A stretch of 6,911 nucleotides of DNA from Methylobacter sp. (lineage in GTDB: Bacteria; Pseudomonadota; Gammaproteobacteria; Methylococcales; Methylomonadaceae). The stretch spans positions 1-6,911 of the forward strand of contig PMJA01000422.1 in NCBI GenBank assembly GCA_003158415.1, given 5' to 3'. This document shows, piece by piece, positions 5,714 to 6,911 of this stretch; within the stretch, counting starts at the first letter, position 1; each line of letters begins with the position of its first letter. Both the position numbers and the translations under genes were made by a program. The notes beneath the pieces were generated by a model. It saw nothing but the letters and a program-made list of their open reading frames with translations, had not been told where the DNA came from and searched no databases.

Positions 5714-6289
5714 ATGGCTATGGCGCTCCAACGTCAGGATGATCGGGAACAATTTTATGCCCGGTTACAATCCCAGCCCGTCATGTCGCCTAATCATGAA
5801 TGGTTGGCTTGCATGGTTGCCAGCTGGTGCGTCGGGCAAGGCGTTTTGCCCGACTATCTGGGGTTGGAGCCCGTCCAGTTCCTGCAATTAAAGTCCGTTT
5901 ATTTTCAGGATGACAGTCTGCCGGAGCAGGCGGCATCCGGCAGTCGGCTGGACTTTAGCCGTATGCTGGAAAAAGAAGACCTAGTTAATCTGCTAATCCG
6001 TTACTGCCGACCCGATACCCTGGAAATGGACTGGATGATTGCTATTATCGTCGCCGGTTGCCTGGGCAGCGATCACTTATGGCAGGATTTAGGTCTGTGG
6101 TCGCGCTCGCAATTGAGCGCCATGCTGCATTACAACTTCCCGGAACTGGCAGCAAAAAACGACCGGGACATGAAATGGAAGAAGTTTTTATATAAACAGC
6201 TATGCGAAGCCGAAGGTTTGTATTTATGCCGTGCGCCCTCGTGCAATGTCTGTATTGATTACTCTAAATGTTATGGTTCGGAGGAATAG
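5714..6289 (+). CDS. nifQ: NifQ, molybdenum donor for FeMo-co synthesis
   Basis: 191 residues, a typical length. The diagnostic C-terminal motif CX4CX2CX5C is complete at C172, C177, C180 and C186. The central EMDWMIAIIVAGCLGSDHLWQ... region (residues 104-127) is the conserved NifQ core, ending in the recognisable DHLWQDLGL. NifQ binds an Fe-S cluster carrying molybdenum and passes Mo to the NifEN/NifH stage of cofactor assembly, so the operon serves a Mo nitrogenase. The ATG at 5714 is 2 nt after the FeSII stop with no clear ribosome binding site; translation is probably coupled. An in-frame ATG at 5720 is an equally possible start. It is the last recognisable nif gene here. A small hairpin, GGGTT-ttgt-AACCC (6289-6302), overlaps the stop but lacks a U-run, so no operon terminator is evident. 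Confidence 0.96.
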   Translation: MAMALQRQDDREQFYARLQSQPVMSPNHEWLACMVASWCVGQGVLPDYLGLEPVQFLQLKSVYFQDDSLPEQAASGSRLDFSRMLEKEDLVNLLIRYCRPDTLEMDWMIAIIVAGCLGSDHLWQDLGLWSRSQLSAMLHYNFPELAAKNDRDMKWKKFLYKQLCEAEGLYLCRAPSCNVCIDYSKCYGSEE

Positions 6290-6368
6290 GGTTTTGTAAC
6301 CCGCAAAAAATAAACGGCCACAGAATCACAGATTGAAAATAAGTAGGGCAATGGAATGTAGCTATCGC

Positions 6369-6496
6369 GAGTTCCCAAGCTCCAAGCTTGAACTCGGTAT
6401 TGGAAGCCTGTCCTGAGTTTTGTCGAAGGGCTCTAGCTTCCTGTATCGCGAAGCTAGAGCTTCGTTTCAGGGTTCCCAATCTGGAGATTGGGAACC
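6369..6496. repeat. Composite array of palindromic repeats downstream of nifQ
   Basis: The 267-bp spacer 6290-6556 holds no convincing gene. It contains: a decayed hairpin, GAGTTCCCAAGCT against AAGCTTGAACTC (6369-6395), whose right arm seems to have lost two G; a GCCTGTCCTGAG...CGAAGGG motif (6406-6430) of a common proteobacterial repeat type; an 11-bp hairpin, GCTCTAGCTTC/GAAGCTAGAGC, with a 9-nt loop (6430-6460); and a perfect 12-bp hairpin, GGTTCCCAATCT-gg-AGATTGGGAACC (6471-6496). The first and last share the GTTCCCAA core and look like relatives of different age. The last could act as a transcript 3' stabiliser or weak terminator; no T-run follows. Confidence 0.8.
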
Positions 6497-6556
6497 AGTG
6501 CAAATCCGCTTTACAGTTTTGAAAACCCTCAGAACCAACTTAAAGAGAACAAAACA

Positions 6557-6823
6557 ATGAACAATGAATATAAATCAATCGTAGATGAATTTCAGATTAA
6601 ACTTAAAAAATTGCAGGAAGATAGTAAAACAGATAGCGATCATCCAGAATTATTAAGTAAACATGAGAAGACGTGCCTTTTTGAGAAGTGGCAAAAAATA
6701 GGTAAGTTGTTGATGGATTTTGAAGATATAGATAACGAACCAGAAATGACAGACGTGGATCAATTGGCGAAAAATAGGAAAGTTTTTGAAAGTTTGAAAC
6801 GTAAACAGGAAAAAGATCATTAA
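6557..6823 (+). CDS. Small charged protein of unknown function
   Basis: 88 residues; family not recognised. The chosen ATG at 6557 begins MNNEYKSIVDEFQIKL and has an AAAGAG-type ribosome binding site about 8-10 nt upstream (6542-6547). Extending the frame upstream runs into the hairpin repeat at 6471-6496, so longer forms are unlikely. The product is very rich in Lys, Glu and Asp, has one cysteine (C40), no signal peptide and no membrane segment. The ends look helical (about 5-22 and 68-86), suggesting a small cytoplasmic helical or coiled-coil protein. The gene is visibly more A+T-rich than the nif genes and is bracketed by palindromic repeats, hinting at a separate origin. Whether it belongs to the nif transcript is unclear. 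Coding is supported by its ribosome binding site and ordinary amino-acid make-up, but not by homology I can recall. Confidence 0.6.
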   Translation: MNNEYKSIVDEFQIKLKKLQEDSKTDSDHPELLSKHEKTCLFEKWQKIGKLLMDFEDIDNEPEMTDVDQLAKNRKVFESLKRKQEKDH

Positions 6824-6831
6824 AATGATCT
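6814..6831. terminator. Palindrome overlapping the stop codon, possible terminator
   Basis: AGATCATT-aa-AATGATCT is a perfect 18-bp inverted repeat spanning the stop codon of the 88-residue gene. In the plus direction no T-run follows. In the minus direction it is followed by TTTTCC, so any intrinsic termination would act better on transcripts entering from the right. The stem is A+T-rich and therefore weak. Confidence 0.3.
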
Positions 6832-6852
6832 ATAGACTTTCAGAAAAATTGC

Positions 6853-6911
6853 ATCGTTCCCACGCTCCGGCGTGGGAATGCCGCCGGTGACGCTCCAGCG
6901 TCACGCAACGC
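6853..6911. repeat. Second copy of the nifB-fdxN spacer element, cut by window end
   Basis: It begins with the same 13-bp end, ATCGTTCCCACGC (6853-6865), as the element at 2474. Hairpin 1, TTCCCACGC-tccg-GCGTGGGAA (6857-6878), and the ATGCCGCCGG joint are the same apart from a loop base. Hairpin 2 is GTGACGCT-cc-AGCGTCAC (6887-6904), where the first copy has GAGACGC/GCGTCTC. The third hairpin would begin at the window end. Direct orientation relative to the first copy. Confidence 0.85.

Noticed and set aside
6289..6302. Hairpin GGGTT-ttgt-AACCC at the nifQ stop as the operon terminator
   Set aside because: Only 5-bp arms and followed by A residues, not T, on the coding strand.
6264..6503. 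79-codon minus-strand open frame downstream of nifQ
   Set aside because: It spans the hairpin array and the nifQ 3' end; the peptide is repeat-derived with no family features.

Overview
The window reads as part of the nitrogen-fixation (nif) gene region of an aerobic gammaproteobacterium. A gamma-proteobacterial methanotroph (Methylococcales) is my best guess. The grounds are the nifB-fdxN-nifO-...-nifQ order, which I know from Azotobacter vinelandii; a textbook NifA/IHF/sigma-54 promoter; and short palindromic repeats (core GTTCCCACGC...GCGTGGGAAC) that I associate with methanotroph and sulfur-oxidiser genomes. The taxonomic call is inference.

Layout. Positions 1-105 hold a nested inverted repeat and a promoter region with a Fur-like palindrome. 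Positions 107-523 encode a small exported protein of unknown function. Positions 531-671 (minus strand) carry a remnant of a ribbon-helix-helix antitoxin gene with no good start codon, no C-terminal tail and no toxin gene. Positions 766-892 hold a complete nif promoter: two perfect NifA sites 33 bp apart, an IHF-like site and a -24/-12 element. Seven plus-strand genes follow, probably one operon: nifB, fdxN (2[4Fe-4S] ferredoxin), nifO (ArsC-like), a flavodiiron protein, a plant-type [2Fe-2S] ferredoxin, a homolog of FeSII (Shethna protein II), and nifQ. Three spacers inside the operon (after nifB, fdxN and the first [2Fe-2S] ferredoxin) are filled with palindromic repeats. After nifQ comes a repeat-rich spacer (6290-6556), an A+T-rich 88-codon gene of unknown function (6557-6823), and the left part of a second copy of the nifB-fdxN spacer repeat, cut by the window end.

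How the genes work together. NifB makes the FeMo-cofactor precursor, FdxN probably feeds it electrons, and NifO and NifQ are linked to molybdenum supply, so the operon serves a Mo nitrogenase whose structural genes lie elsewhere. Between nifO and nifQ sits a three-gene block: flavodiiron protein (an O2 reductase), [2Fe-2S] ferredoxin and FeSII (which in Azotobacter forms a protective complex with nitrogenase under O2 stress). I infer a nif-co-regulated oxygen-protection module combining O2 removal with conformational protection, which would suit an organism that needs O2 to oxidise methane. This is the most interesting feature of the window. No transposase, CRISPR array, rRNA or tRNA was seen.
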